The notes below the pieces were generated by a model that saw nothing but the letters and a program-made list of their open reading frames with translations, was not told the DNA's origin and made no database searches. From Raoultibacter massiliensis (GTDB lineage Bacteria > Actinomycetota > Coriobacteriia > Coriobacteriales > Eggerthellaceae), in NCBI RefSeq assembly GCF_900199545.1, contig NZ_LT962671.1, positions 356,398-420,397 of the forward strand: DNA of 64,000 nt. Reading direction: 5' to 3'. This document shows positions 9,456 to 17,709 of the stretch, one piece after another. How positions within the stretch are numbered: position 1 is the first letter of the stretch; every line of letters begins with the position of its first letter. The position numbers and the translations under genes are program-made.

Positions 9456-12074
9456 ATGAAGATCAAGGATCGGACCGTACTGAAGAACCTCGGATCGTGC
9501 GGTTTCGGGGGAGCGTCCAACACCGGATGCGTCGATGTGCTCGACGGCAAGGTCGTGCGCATTCGCCCGCTGCACTACGATGAGCATTACACGCCCGAAG
9601 ATCTGAACGAATGGCGCTACGAGGTGCGCGGCCACACGTTCAGACCGGGCATGAAAACGCTCTTGCCGCCTCTGTCCCTTGCGTACAAGAAGCGCGCGTA
9701 TTCGCCGAATCGCGTGCCGTATCCGCTCAAGCGCGTCGATTGGGATCCGGCGGGCGATCGCAACCCCCAAACGCGCGGGCTCAGCGGATACGAACGCATC
9801 AGCTGGGATGAAGCCACCGATATCATCGCCGCCGAAATCGAGCGCATCGGGCGCGAATACGGACGGAGGTCCATTCTCATCCAGGGCGAGGGGCACGGCG
9901 AGACGAAAGTTGTCAGCGGCGCTCACGGCTGCTCGTCGCTGATGTTGGATTACGTGGGAGAGGAGCCGGGCGACTACCTGATCCAGGCTCGTCAACCCGA
10001 TAGCTGGGAGGGCTGGTACTGGGGTGCGAAGCACGTGTGGGGCATGGAGACCCACGGGCAGCAGAATCCCCAGGACAACGTTATCAAGGATGTGAGCGAA
10101 AACAGCGATGCGGTGCTGTTCTGGGGCGCCGATCCCGAAACGACGCCGTGGGGCTGGGGCGGGTTGCAGCCGAGCCGCCTGTGTTACTGGTTCACGGAAA
10201 TAGGCGTGAAGCAGATCCATATCGCCCCCGATGTGAACTACACCAACGCCGTGCATGCCGACAAGTGGATACCTATCTTGCCGAACACCGACGCCGCATT
10301 CCAGTTGGCAGTGGCCTACGTGTGGATGACGGAGGGGCTTTACGACAAAGAGTACGTGGCAACGCACGTCGAGGGTTTCGACTGGTTCGAGTATTACGTG
10401 CTCGGCCATGAGGACGGCATTCCCAAGACGCCCCGATGGGCTTCTGAGAAATGCGGTGTCCCCTCGTATCGCATCAAGGCGTTCGCCCGCTACTGGGGAA
10501 AGCACAGGGTCTCGATCGCCCATTGCAACGGAGGCGGCTACATCCGCTCGTGCTTCTCTCACGAACCGGCTCGTCTCGAGGTGTGCCTTCTGGGCATGCA
10601 GGGGCTTGGCAAGCCCGGCGTTCACCAGTTCAAATTCATCGAGTGGGTGCTGCAGGGCGTCAACCCCGTTCCCCCAAGCGAGATATACCCTACGCTCATG
10701 GGAGTCTACCACGGTTGGCGCATGGGAGCGCCCAAGCACTTCATTCCGAAAACCATGACGCCCGATGCCATCGTGGGCGGATACACGCACGAAAACCCGA
10801 TGACGTGGTTCGGCCACGTGGTGTGCTTCATGAAGCGCGAGGACCAGTTCCTCAAATTCCAGTACCCCGAACCCGATGCGCATCCGATCCATATGATCTG
10901 GAGCGACACGCCTTGTTGGGAGACATGCTGGAACGGGGGCAATGCATATCAGGATGCCGTGCGCGATGAGAGCATAGAATTCTATCTGGTGCAGCATCCC
11001 TGGATGGAAAACGACACGCTTCTGGCCGATATCGTGCTGCCCGTATCGACGCTGTTCGAGCTCAAGGACATCCAGGCGGATATCTTCTCGGGGCAATGGA
11101 ACAAGATAATCTACGAGGATCAGGCCATCGAGCCCGTCGGCGAATCGAAGGGCGATTACGAGGCGGTTTGCGAGATAGCGAAGAAGCTCGAGCTCTACGG
11201 CGGCGAATACGAGGGACTCTACGAAAAACTCACGTGCGGTCGCACGATCGATGAGGATATCGAGTACGGCTATTCGATCAGCGAAGTGCCGCTTGACGAG
11301 TATCCGTTCGAGAAGCTCAAGGAGCAGCAGTACTTCGCGTTTCCCACCAAAAAGGATTGGGAGAAGGATCCGGTGGGACTCGAGCTGTTCGCGAGGGATC
11401 CCGTCGCGCATCCGCTGAGAACCCCGTCGGGCAAGCTCGAATTCTACTCGATCGGACTTGCCGAGCATTTCCCCGACGATAAGGTTCGCGGCCCCGTGCC
11501 CCATTGGATCGAGGAAGCAGACGGGCATGAAGAGCGCATCTCGTCTGCGCGGGCGAAGGACTATCCGTTTTTGCTCGTATCCAACCATCCCAGGTGGCGC
11601 GTGCATGCGCAGCACGACGATATTCCCTGGCTACGCGAGATACCGACCTGCAAAGTGAGGGGGTCCGACGGTTATCTGTACGAGCCCATTTGGGTCAATC
11701 CCGCCGATGCCGAACGGCTCGGGCTTGCCGACGGCGATGTGGCGAAGCTGTTCAACGAGCGCGGAGCCGTGCTTGGGGGAGTGCTTGTAACCGAGCGCAT
11801 CATGCAAGGCGTGCTCTATCAGGATCATGGGGCGCGTACCGATATTCTCGAATACGGGGCGGGCGGCCTCGACCGCGGGGGAGCGAACAACCTCATCTGC
11901 CCCAGTGCAACGACTTCCAAGAATGCAGCCGGCGAGGTGACGAACGGATTTCTCGTGGGCATCGAGAAGGCGGATGTGTCCGAATTGGCAAAGCGCTACC
12001 CTGAGGCGTTTGCGCGCGACTACGATGCGGCGGCGGGCCTCTGCGCTTCTGCGCGCATCGTGAAGGAGGCATGA
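9456..12074 (+). CDS. Pyrogallol hydroxytransferase (transhydroxylase)-like large subunit, bis-MGD enzyme (872 aa)
   Basis: It differs clearly from the other molybdoenzymes here and fits the large subunit of pyrogallol:phloroglucinol transhydroxylase of Pelobacter acidigallici, which is about 875 residues long. A characteristic middle segment contains GEGHGETK (about 144-151), then RQPDSWEGWYWG (179-190). The Asp-Ser pair at 182-183 would correspond to the catalytic Asp and Mo-binding Ser of that enzyme (assignment from memory of the family). There is no N-terminal cysteine quartet and no Tat signal. The start has a GGGGGAAGG site. Its stop overlaps the region just before the small subunit. 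It may transfer or remove phenolic hydroxyls; the actual substrate is not proven. Confidence 0.82.
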   Translation: MKIKDRTVLKNLGSCGFGGASNTGCVDVLDGKVVRIRPLHYDEHYTPEDLNEWRYEVRGHTFRPGMKTLLPPLSLAYKKRAYSPNRVPYPLKRVDWDPAGDRNPQTRGLSGYERISWDEATDIIAAEIERIGREYGRRSILIQGEGHGETKVVSGAHGCSSLMLDYVGEEPGDYLIQARQPDSWEGWYWGAKHVWGMETHGQQNPQDNVIKDVSENSDAVLFWGADPETTPWGWGGLQPSRLCYWFTEIGVKQIHIAPDVNYTNAVHADKWIPILPNTDAAFQLAVAYVWMTEGLYDKEYVATHVEGFDWFEYYVLGHEDGIPKTPRWASEKCGVPSYRIKAFARYWGKHRVSIAHCNGGGYIRSCFSHEPARLEVCLLGMQGLGKPGVHQFKFIEWVLQGVNPVPPSEIYPTLMGVYHGWRMGAPKHFIPKTMTPDAIVGGYTHENPMTWFGHVVCFMKREDQFLKFQYPEPDAHPIHMIWSDTPCWETCWNGGNAYQDAVRDESIEFYLVQHPWMENDTLLADIVLPVSTLFELKDIQADIFSGQWNKIIYEDQAIEPVGESKGDYEAVCEIAKKLELYGGEYEGLYEKLTCGRTIDEDIEYGYSISEVPLDEYPFEKLKEQQYFAFPTKKDWEKDPVGLELFARDPVAHPLRTPSGKLEFYSIGLAEHFPDDKVRGPVPHWIEEADGHEERISSARAKDYPFLLVSNHPRWRVHAQHDDIPWLREIPTCKVRGSDGYLYEPIWVNPADAERLGLADGDVAKLFNERGAVLGGVLVTERIMQGVLYQDHGARTDILEYGAGGLDRGGANNLICPSATTSKNAAGEVTNGFLVGIEKADVSELAKRYPEAFARDYDAAAGLCASARIVKEA

Positions 12075-12076
12075 TC

Positions 12077-12892
12077 ATGGGCAAGGTTTTTCTTGTTGAC
12101 GTTGCCAAATGCAACGGTTGCTACAATTGCCAGATCGTATGCAAGGACGAGCACTGCGGCAACGATTGGCGCCCTTACGCCGCCCCTCAGCCCGAAACGG
12201 GGCAGTTTTGGATGAGGCTCGAGGAGAAGACGCGCGGGCAGGTGCCGGTGGTGAAGGTGGCTTACAAGCCGGTCATGTGCGCGCATTGCGCCGCCGCACC
12301 CTGTGCGGAAATCTGTCCTGACGATGCGTTCGTTCGGCGCGACGATGGGCTGCTGGTTCTCGACCCCAACGCTTGCACGGGTTGCGGTTCGTGCGTCGAC
12401 GCGTGCCCTCAGGGTTCCATCTATTTGAATGCCGAGTTGGGCATTGCGCAGAAGTGCACGGGCTGCGCCCATCTGCTGGATAGCGGGTGGGAGGTTCCTC
12501 GCTGCGTGGATGCGTGCGCCCATGAGGCCATACGCTATGCCGACGAGGGGGAGTTCGGCACACTGCTCGATGGGGCTGAGCCTCTTGATGAAGTGGGAGG
12601 TTTGGGTTCCCGAGCGCGCTACCTCAACCTTCCGAAGCGGTTCATTGCGGGATCCGTCGTCGACTTCGAGGCAGACGAGCTTCTGATCGGTGCCGGTGTG
12701 TCTCTGATCGGTCGAGGTGGCGTCCGTTTGGCGCTTGACACCGACGAGTTCGGTGATTTCGAGTTCGATCAGATCGATCCCGACGAATACGAGCTGAGCG
12801 TAACGGCATCGGGCTATGCAGATTTAACCATGGCGGTTGACGTTCGCGTTGCTGATCGATGCGTGGGCGACCTCGGTTTAACGCGGTTGTAG
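12077..12892 (+). CDS. Transhydroxylase-like small subunit: ferredoxin domain plus C-terminal beta domain (271 aa)
   Basis: AAGGAGG lies 7 bases before this ATG, which favours it over the ATG at 12071 that overlaps the upstream stop. Sixteen cysteines form four quartets (12/15/18/22, 68/71/76/80, 100/103/106/110, 127/130/143/147), the DmsB layout with room for up to four [4Fe-4S] clusters. From about residue 175 it continues into a beta-rich, carboxypeptidase-regulatory/prealbumin-like domain. This architecture and length match the 274-residue small subunit of P. acidigallici transhydroxylase and not DmsB or the short 8-Cys partners elsewhere in this window. Confidence 0.85.
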   Translation: MGKVFLVDVAKCNGCYNCQIVCKDEHCGNDWRPYAAPQPETGQFWMRLEEKTRGQVPVVKVAYKPVMCAHCAAAPCAEICPDDAFVRRDDGLLVLDPNACTGCGSCVDACPQGSIYLNAELGIAQKCTGCAHLLDSGWEVPRCVDACAHEAIRYADEGEFGTLLDGAEPLDEVGGLGSRARYLNLPKRFIAGSVVDFEADELLIGAGVSLIGRGGVRLALDTDEFGDFEFDQIDPDEYELSVTASGYADLTMAVDVRVADRCVGDLGLTRL

Positions 12893-12930
12893 CCACTCGA
12901 TCGGGGTTCGCTGCAAAAGCCGATCGCCGG

Positions 12931-12960
12931 GCGGGGTTTCGCATATGCGCGAAGCCCCGC
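12931..12960 (+). terminator. Hairpin after the transhydroxylase-like operon
   Basis: GCGGGGTTTCGC pairs with GCGAAGCCCCGC around ATATGC; there is no T tract after it. Confidence 0.45.
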
Positions 12961-13212
12961 CGCTTCGGGAGTCGATGCCGATAGGTTGGCATCGCCGAAG
13001 CGCCCGCGATGGCGTGCCGTCGCAGGTCATCTGCAACCCGGCCGTGGGTTGGGCGCGTTAGCGAGCTGGTTGTGGGCTGGGCGCGCATCGACGGCGAGCT
13101 GGGACCAGGTGGCCCTTGCGTGGCGGTCGGTGTTTTGCTGGCAGTCCGTGAGATGGGCGGCGAGCGTTCAGGTGGATGCCAGCTGACTGCAGCTTGGAAG
13201 CGGATGCGCGCC

Positions 13213-13243
13213 GATCTGCACAGTTTTTGCCAGATTCATACAT
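13213..13243 (+). repeat. 30-bp intergenic repeat, copy 1
   Basis: It contains ATCTGCACAG, TTTTTGCC and AGATTCATACAT in order. It differs from copies 3 and 4 by one base (A for G in GCACAG). It faces copy 2, which is inverted. Confidence 0.85.
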
Positions 13244-13352
13244 GCGAGCGAACCCGATACGCCTTCGACCTTCCTCTTCGCATGTAGGATGCACCATATG
13301 CCCAGTTCACGATATGCGGGCTTGACCCAAAGGGAACACGTGCGGCCTTCAT

Positions 13353-13382
13353 ATGTATGAATCTAGAAAAAACTGTGCAGAT
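13353..13382 (-). repeat. 30-bp intergenic repeat, copy 2 (inverted)
   Basis: The reverse complement of copy 1 with two differences in the middle (TTTTTTCT for TTTTTGCC). About 110 bases separate copies 1 and 2. Confidence 0.82.
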
Positions 13383-13711
13383 GGAGGCCGTTCGAGTTTT
13401 CGTGCGCGATCGTAAGCTATGTGCGCAGCGAACGTGCGGCGCATGCGGGTTTAGGTGCGCTCGGGTTCGGCTTTTCGTGCACTCGGCGTATGGCAGGTTT
13501 CGGTCGTTCTCGGGCCAGGGTGGGTCTTGGGGACTCCAGGGTGTTTCGGGCTCGCTCGGGCGGGTTGGATCTCGGAGGCTCCGGCGCGCGCTGGACCTCC
13601 TCCCGGCGGCGGTGCCTCGAGCGCTCATTGCGAGGCGCGGCCTCCCTTCGACGGGGGTCGGTGCTGGATGGGATTTCACACCAAACGAACCTCCTATGGC
13701 GCGAAAACCCT

Positions 13712-14761
13712 TCATTCGTATCTCGCGGGAAGACCCAGCCGTCGCCTGAGTTTCAGCATCTTCGCATGATGGTTGGCCGTGCGCACTTGCCGGCGCTTCC
13801 CCAGATGCTGGCGAATCGTTTGCGCAATCGTTTCCGTTGCGGCAATGCTGTCCAATTCGGAATTCGTCACTCCGATCACGGTCCATCCCATGGACATCAA
13901 GGCGTTCGTTCTTCTCGAATCCGCCAGCCTGCTTTCTTCGCCTTCGTGGCATTCTCTGCTCTGATATTCTACATCGAGCTTATACTCGGGCCAGCACAGG
14001 TCGCACCGAAAGCTTGCCTTTCCCGATATTGCCCGTGCCGCTTCGCTTGCGGGGATCGTATGGTTCATGCGAGGGATGCCGAGCCCCTGTCCTCCGTAGC
14101 TCATGGGCAGCCCGAGGATGAGGGCTTGTTTGGTTTCGCGTGCCGAAGCGGAGCCGTCGGCAAGGTAGCGGATCATGCGCGCCGTCCTCGCCGCGCCGTT
14201 GATCGAAGGGTTTCTCGATAGATAGTTTTCCAGCGTGCGAACGGATAGGAGCGCTGGAACCTGATAGCGAGACGGCGCTTCCGTCCGCCAGGTCTGATAC
14301 GTCCCGCACATTTCGTAGCCGAGTTCGAGAAGCGATACGGTATCTTTCTCCAGCGATGCTTTCTGTATAAAGGACAACGCAGGCGAGCTGGTGTAAATAT
14401 CGTAAGCGAGCCGGTAAAACGAAGTGCCTGCAAGGTCCGAAGAGCACATGTGCGGTTCGCAACCGTCTGAGGTTCGGCCTTTCGAGCGGTTGTTGACGAG
14501 AACATGCAGCGGTCTGCTGACGGACAGGTTCGGATAGGTTGATTCCAGATGCCCGATCGCGGCCTCGGCTCGGTGCTTGCCGGGTGCTCGGGTTGGCAGC
14601 GAACGCCATTTTCCCTTAGCCGGGCTGAGCGCGCGATGGTCGACGGAACGCAGGATTGCCAATGCTGTTTCGTATCCGAAGTAGACGGGCGTGTCGCAGG
14701 CACATCGATTGACGTTATCGGCGTGTGAATCGGCATCTGCATGGAAAATCGATCGAACCAT
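13712..14761 (-). CDS. Hypothetical protein with C-terminal endonuclease-like (Vsr/DUF559-type) domain (349 aa)
   Basis: The N-terminal two thirds are not recognisable. It includes segments typical of Coriobacteria proteins of this kind, such as the ALSPAKG and LGLPMSYGGQGL regions. Residues about 258-320 read CDLCWPEYKLDVEYQ, then H-E, then D-x2-R and GWTVIGVT. This fits the PD-(D/E)XK layout of Vsr and DUF559 proteins: an Asp, an E-x-K/D-V-E core, a later D..R and the Gw.vi.vt strand. It stands alone, with repeats on both sides, and no methylase or antitoxin gene is adjacent. A GAGAGGAT site precedes the ATG. The function is not established; a defence or DNA-processing role is only a guess. 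Confidence 0.72.
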   Translation of the reverse strand: MVRSIFHADADSHADNVNRCACDTPVYFGYETALAILRSVDHRALSPAKGKWRSLPTRAPGKHRAEAAIGHLESTYPNLSVSRPLHVLVNNRSKGRTSDGCEPHMCSSDLAGTSFYRLAYDIYTSSPALSFIQKASLEKDTVSLLELGYEMCGTYQTWRTEAPSRYQVPALLSVRTLENYLSRNPSINGAARTARMIRYLADGSASARETKQALILGLPMSYGGQGLGIPRMNHTIPASEAARAISGKASFRCDLCWPEYKLDVEYQSRECHEGEESRLADSRRTNALMSMGWTVIGVTNSELDSIAATETIAQTIRQHLGKRRQVRTANHHAKMLKLRRRLGLPARYE

Positions 14762-14919
14762 GGGCGTGATCCTCTCTCGCCCTTAACGGAAGAGGATCTT
14801 GCAGGCGTGGTAGGGGAAACGAGGGCAGACGTTTCCACGATGGGCCGCGCCAAAAAGGGGCGCCTGCACTGGCTCTGTGGTGCAGCGATTCTATCACGGC
14901 GGGGGTGCATTCGGTCAAA

Positions 14920-14949
14920 ATCTGCACGGTTTTTGCCAGATTCATACAT
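14920..14949 (+). repeat. 30-bp intergenic repeat, copy 3
   Basis: ATCTGCACGG, TTTTTGCC and AGATTCATACAT in order. It is identical, in inverted orientation, to copy 4. Confidence 0.9.
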
Positions 14950-15100
14950 TGAGAAGCAAACCATGGGATGGTTTTCGGTTCGCATTCAGCGCCGCCAAAA
15001 AACAGTCAGCCACATGCGCTTCGATGATCAGGCATTACTCCCGACATTATTGGCAAGCGCCTATCGGATCGCCATGCTGCTGCGCGACAGCATGGCAACG

Positions 15101-15130
15101 ATGTATGAATCTGGCAAAAACCGTGCAGAT
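15101..15130 (-). repeat. 30-bp intergenic repeat, copy 4 (inverted)
   Basis: The exact reverse complement of copy 3 over all 30 bases; 151 bases lie between them. Confidence 0.9.
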
Positions 15131-15329
15131 CTCGGTCGAACTCGTGCCGATGTCGGCGCGTGGGGCGCCGCAACCCGTGACCGTGCTTGTGCGGTGTTAG
15201 CGCGCGGGGTGCGGTGGCCGGCACCGGCGCCTACGCCGAGCTATCGCATTTCGCACGGCGATCGCATCCCGCATCCATTTGCGCGCCATGGCGATGCCAA
15301 CGCATGGGCGGATCTCTTCGTCGGCGGGG

Positions 15330-16592
15330 CTAGCCCCTGCGGGTGAGGAACGCCTTCGTGATGCGGGAGAGCGCCAGCGCGATCAGGCCGATTGCGGCGA
15401 GGGCAGCGACTCCGGCAAGATAGCTGCCCGCCCCCGATGCCGCTGAGCTCATGACGAGCGGTCCCGCGAGCGCGGCGGGAATGAGCGATAGATTTAGGAT
15501 GGAGAGGTTTTCGGCGTAGTGCGCTTCCCCGAACGCCTTGGCGATAAAGCCCGATCCGACGACGGACGTCCCCCCGATGCCCAAGCCCCCGACGATCGCG
15601 CCAACAACCATGAGCGCAACCGAGTGCTGCACGATCGCCGCCGCGATGAGCAGGCAGCCTGCTATATGGGCCGCCGCAACAACAGCCATCGTGGCGGAGA
15701 TGCCGAGAAGATCGAATGCGAATCCTGTTGCCAATCTGCCGAGGCCGTTGCATACGGAGAGCGTGCCGACGATGAACGCCGCCAGAGGTATTGCGGCGCC
15801 GATATCGAGCGCAACCTGGTTGGCCGAGCCGATCAAGCCGAGCCCTATGCTGCTTACAGACACCATCCATGCGGCATACAGATAGAAAACCGGACGCTTC
15901 AACATGTCTGCGGTGGCAAATTCGGTGTCTACTGCAGTTGTTTCGGGGGCTGGGGCGTCAGGAGCCTCATCGCTTCGGGTGCGTGTTCGGCGGACTTCAT
16001 CCGAGCGGGGGTTCTTGATGGCGAGCGAGAGCAGGCCGATGGCGACGGCGATGCTGGCGGAAAGGGCGACGAACGACCAACGCCAGCCGATCGCGGCGAA
16101 AAGCGCCGTGGCCACCGAGCCGAGTATCATGGTCGACATGCCGTAGCACAGGAGTAGCATTCCCGACGCAAACCCCGTTCGATCGGGAAACCAGGGGATC
16201 GTTGCACCCATGGTTGTCGTGTACGCCATGCCGACGCAGCCACCGCCGAGGGCACCGTAGGCGACGTACATGACCCAGGGGGCATCAGGCTGGATGAGCG
16301 TCGCCGTCAGGGCGAACGCCATGAATATCCCCGCTGCTGACATAATGAGCGCGCAGCGCGGCGACGTTTTTCTCGCCACCTTCGAGCCGATGATTCCTCC
16401 GGCGCAGAAGGCCCACATGAGCACGGTGAAAGTGAATGATATCGTAGTCGGATCCCAGCCGAATTCTGCGGCAAGCGGCGTCGAGAACACCGACCATCCG
16501 TAAATGAACCCTATGCTGACCATGATTGCACAGGCGGCCAACAGCCGGGGCCAGCGTCGGCGATCCTGCGGCACGGCGTTTTGCGCCGGCAT
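15330..16592 (-). CDS. MFS transporter (420 aa)
   Basis: A polytopic carrier beginning MPAQNAVPQDRRRWPRLLAACAI, with about 12 hydrophobic segments and an FIYGWSVFSTPL first helix typical of OFA-type carriers. The start was chosen because it overlaps the stop of the upstream small Cys-rich gene as TAATG, a translational coupling arrangement. A longer in-frame reading exists but lies within that gene. The cytoplasmic loop at about residues 200-235 is Arg/Asp-rich. The cargo is unknown. Confidence 0.88.
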   Translation of the reverse strand: MPAQNAVPQDRRRWPRLLAACAIMVSIGFIYGWSVFSTPLAAEFGWDPTTISFTFTVLMWAFCAGGIIGSKVARKTSPRCALIMSAAGIFMAFALTATLIQPDAPWVMYVAYGALGGGCVGMAYTTTMGATIPWFPDRTGFASGMLLLCYGMSTMILGSVATALFAAIGWRWSFVALSASIAVAIGLLSLAIKNPRSDEVRRTRTRSDEAPDAPAPETTAVDTEFATADMLKRPVFYLYAAWMVSVSSIGLGLIGSANQVALDIGAAIPLAAFIVGTLSVCNGLGRLATGFAFDLLGISATMAVVAAAHIAGCLLIAAAIVQHSVALMVVGAIVGGLGIGGTSVVGSGFIAKAFGEAHYAENLSILNLSLIPAALAGPLVMSSAASGAGSYLAGVAALAAIGLIALALSRITKAFLTRRG

Positions 16593-16765
16593 TACCGTTT
16601 GGGCTTTTCGCTCGACACGACCCGAGAGACGGTCTCTTTGCTTCCGCATTTCGAGCAGATGGAGGTTCCCGGCGTTCTGAGCGCTCCGCAATTCGCGCAG
16701 CGCGTCTCTGCTTTGACGGAGAAGATCCCGCATTTGTTGCAGTGGGTGCACGGATAGCATCCCAT
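16592..16765 (-). CDS. Small Cys-rich zinc-ribbon protein, class A (57 aa)
   Basis: It begins MGCYPCTHCNKCG, so the C-x2-C-x2-C-x2-C head sits at residues 3-12. It continues with a CANCG...CSKCG ribbon (about 24-43) and a short basic tail. Its stop overlaps the start of the MFS gene by one base (TAATG). This ties the family to a transporter as well as to molybdoenzymes. A longer upstream extension of the frame is arginine/proline-rich and not credible. Confidence 0.8.
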   Translation of the reverse strand: MGCYPCTHCNKCGIFSVKAETRCANCGALRTPGTSICSKCGSKETVSRVVSSEKPKR

Positions 16766-17121
16766 ATCATTGCCTTTCGATCGCGTTTGCCGAATGACGC
16801 AAACCTTACCGCGCGGCGCCTTGCCGTGCATTCCCCGAAAAGGTTGCTTTGGGGGAATGCGTGCTTTCTGGGTAAGCCCTGGAGACTGGTTTTCTTCGTT
16901 TGCGCAGGCGGTGGGTGGGCGCGGGCGGAAAAACGGTCGTATGCGGCGGTCATGCGCGGCGGGCGGGTGCGGCGTTGCCGGCGCAGCCCATGGCGGTACG
17001 GCGATACGATCGCCGAGCATGTTGCCCGCCTTCCGGGTCGTTGGTTGTGGCGTACGCTCGTCGCGGTACAATATGCCGATGCGCTCTTCATACGAGGCGC
17101 GATCAAGAGATAGGAGTAAGT
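16766..17121. other. Divergent intergenic region (356 bp)
   Basis: It separates the minus-strand Cys-rich/MFS pair from the plus-strand XRE-cupin gene and must hold promoters for both. No clear -35/-10 pair, repeat or small gene was identified. Confidence 0.5.
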
Positions 17122-17700
17122 ATGGCAACGGAAAACAAACTCGGAGGCAAGATCACCGCATTGCGCGAGTCGCTGCAGCTAACGCAGGACGAGCTCGCGC
17201 TACGGTGCAACTGCGACGTCGAGGTTATCCGCGGTCTAGAGAACGGCGAAATGGCGCCCTCGCTCGCTCCGCTCATCAAGATCACCCGCGCGCTCGGCGT
17301 GAGGCTCGGTACCCTCATGGACGATGACGAGGCGCTCGGCCCGGTATACGTCAAGGCCGACGAGATGGAAGAGGCTACGCGCATGCATAGTCTTGAGACG
17401 GTTTCGGATGCGGGGGACTTGCGCTTCTTCAGTCTGGCCGAGGGGCGTCCGTCGCGGCATATGGATCCGTTCATCATCACGATCAAGCCGTCGGGCGAGA
17501 CCGACCACGTGCTCTCCCAGCACGAAGGCGAAGAGTTTCTCTACGGCATGGAGGGTTGCGTCGAGATCGAGTACGGCAAAGAGGTCTTCGTGCTCCATCC
17601 CGGCGAGAGCATCTACTACGATTCGATCGTGCCGCACCAGGTCCGTGCCCACGACGGCCAGAGCGCCAAGTTCCTTGCCGTTGTGTACACCCCGATGTAG
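17122..17700 (+). CDS. XRE-family regulator with C-terminal cupin domain (192 aa)
   Basis: Residues about 8-62 form a helix-turn-helix (LTQDELALRC...VIRGLENG), and residues about 115-190 a cupin barrel with HEGEEFLYGMEG and HPGESIYYDS motifs. This two-domain layout is common among small regulators that sense a ligand through the cupin. The start has an AGGAG site. The downstream ligase begins 9 bases after the stop, so this protein probably regulates its own operon. The ligand is unknown; an acyl or CoA-related compound is a guess from context. Confidence 0.92.
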   Translation: MATENKLGGKITALRESLQLTQDELALRCNCDVEVIRGLENGEMAPSLAPLIKITRALGVRLGTLMDDDEALGPVYVKADEMEEATRMHSLETVSDAGDLRFFSLAEGRPSRHMDPFIITIKPSGETDHVLSQHEGEEFLYGMEGCVEIEYGKEVFVLHPGESIYYDSIVPHQVRAHDGQSAKFLAVVYTPM

Positions 17701-17709
17701 GTGATCGCC

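Larger units (their letters stand above)
12893..13711. other. Intergenic stretch without an identified gene
   Basis: It holds a GC-rich hairpin at 12931-12960 (12-bp stem with one G-U pair, probably ending the transhydroxylase operon) and the first inverted pair of 30-bp repeats (13213-13243 and 13353-13382). The open frames here have no ribosome sites or recognisable product and look like GC-driven chance frames. Confidence 0.6.
14762..15329. other. Intergenic stretch without an identified gene
   Basis: The main content is the second inverted pair of the 30-bp repeat. No frame with a credible ribosome site or product was found. Confidence 0.55.

Noticed and set aside
9225..11615. A 796-codon minus-strand open frame opposite the transhydroxylase-like gene
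   Set aside because: Same reason: no motifs, no ribosome site, and it would cover two well-supported plus-strand genes.
13357..13952. Several overlapping open frames in 12893-13952
   Set aside because: They have arginine-rich, motif-free products, no ribosome sites, and several frames overlap the same bases, as expected by chance in GC-rich DNA.
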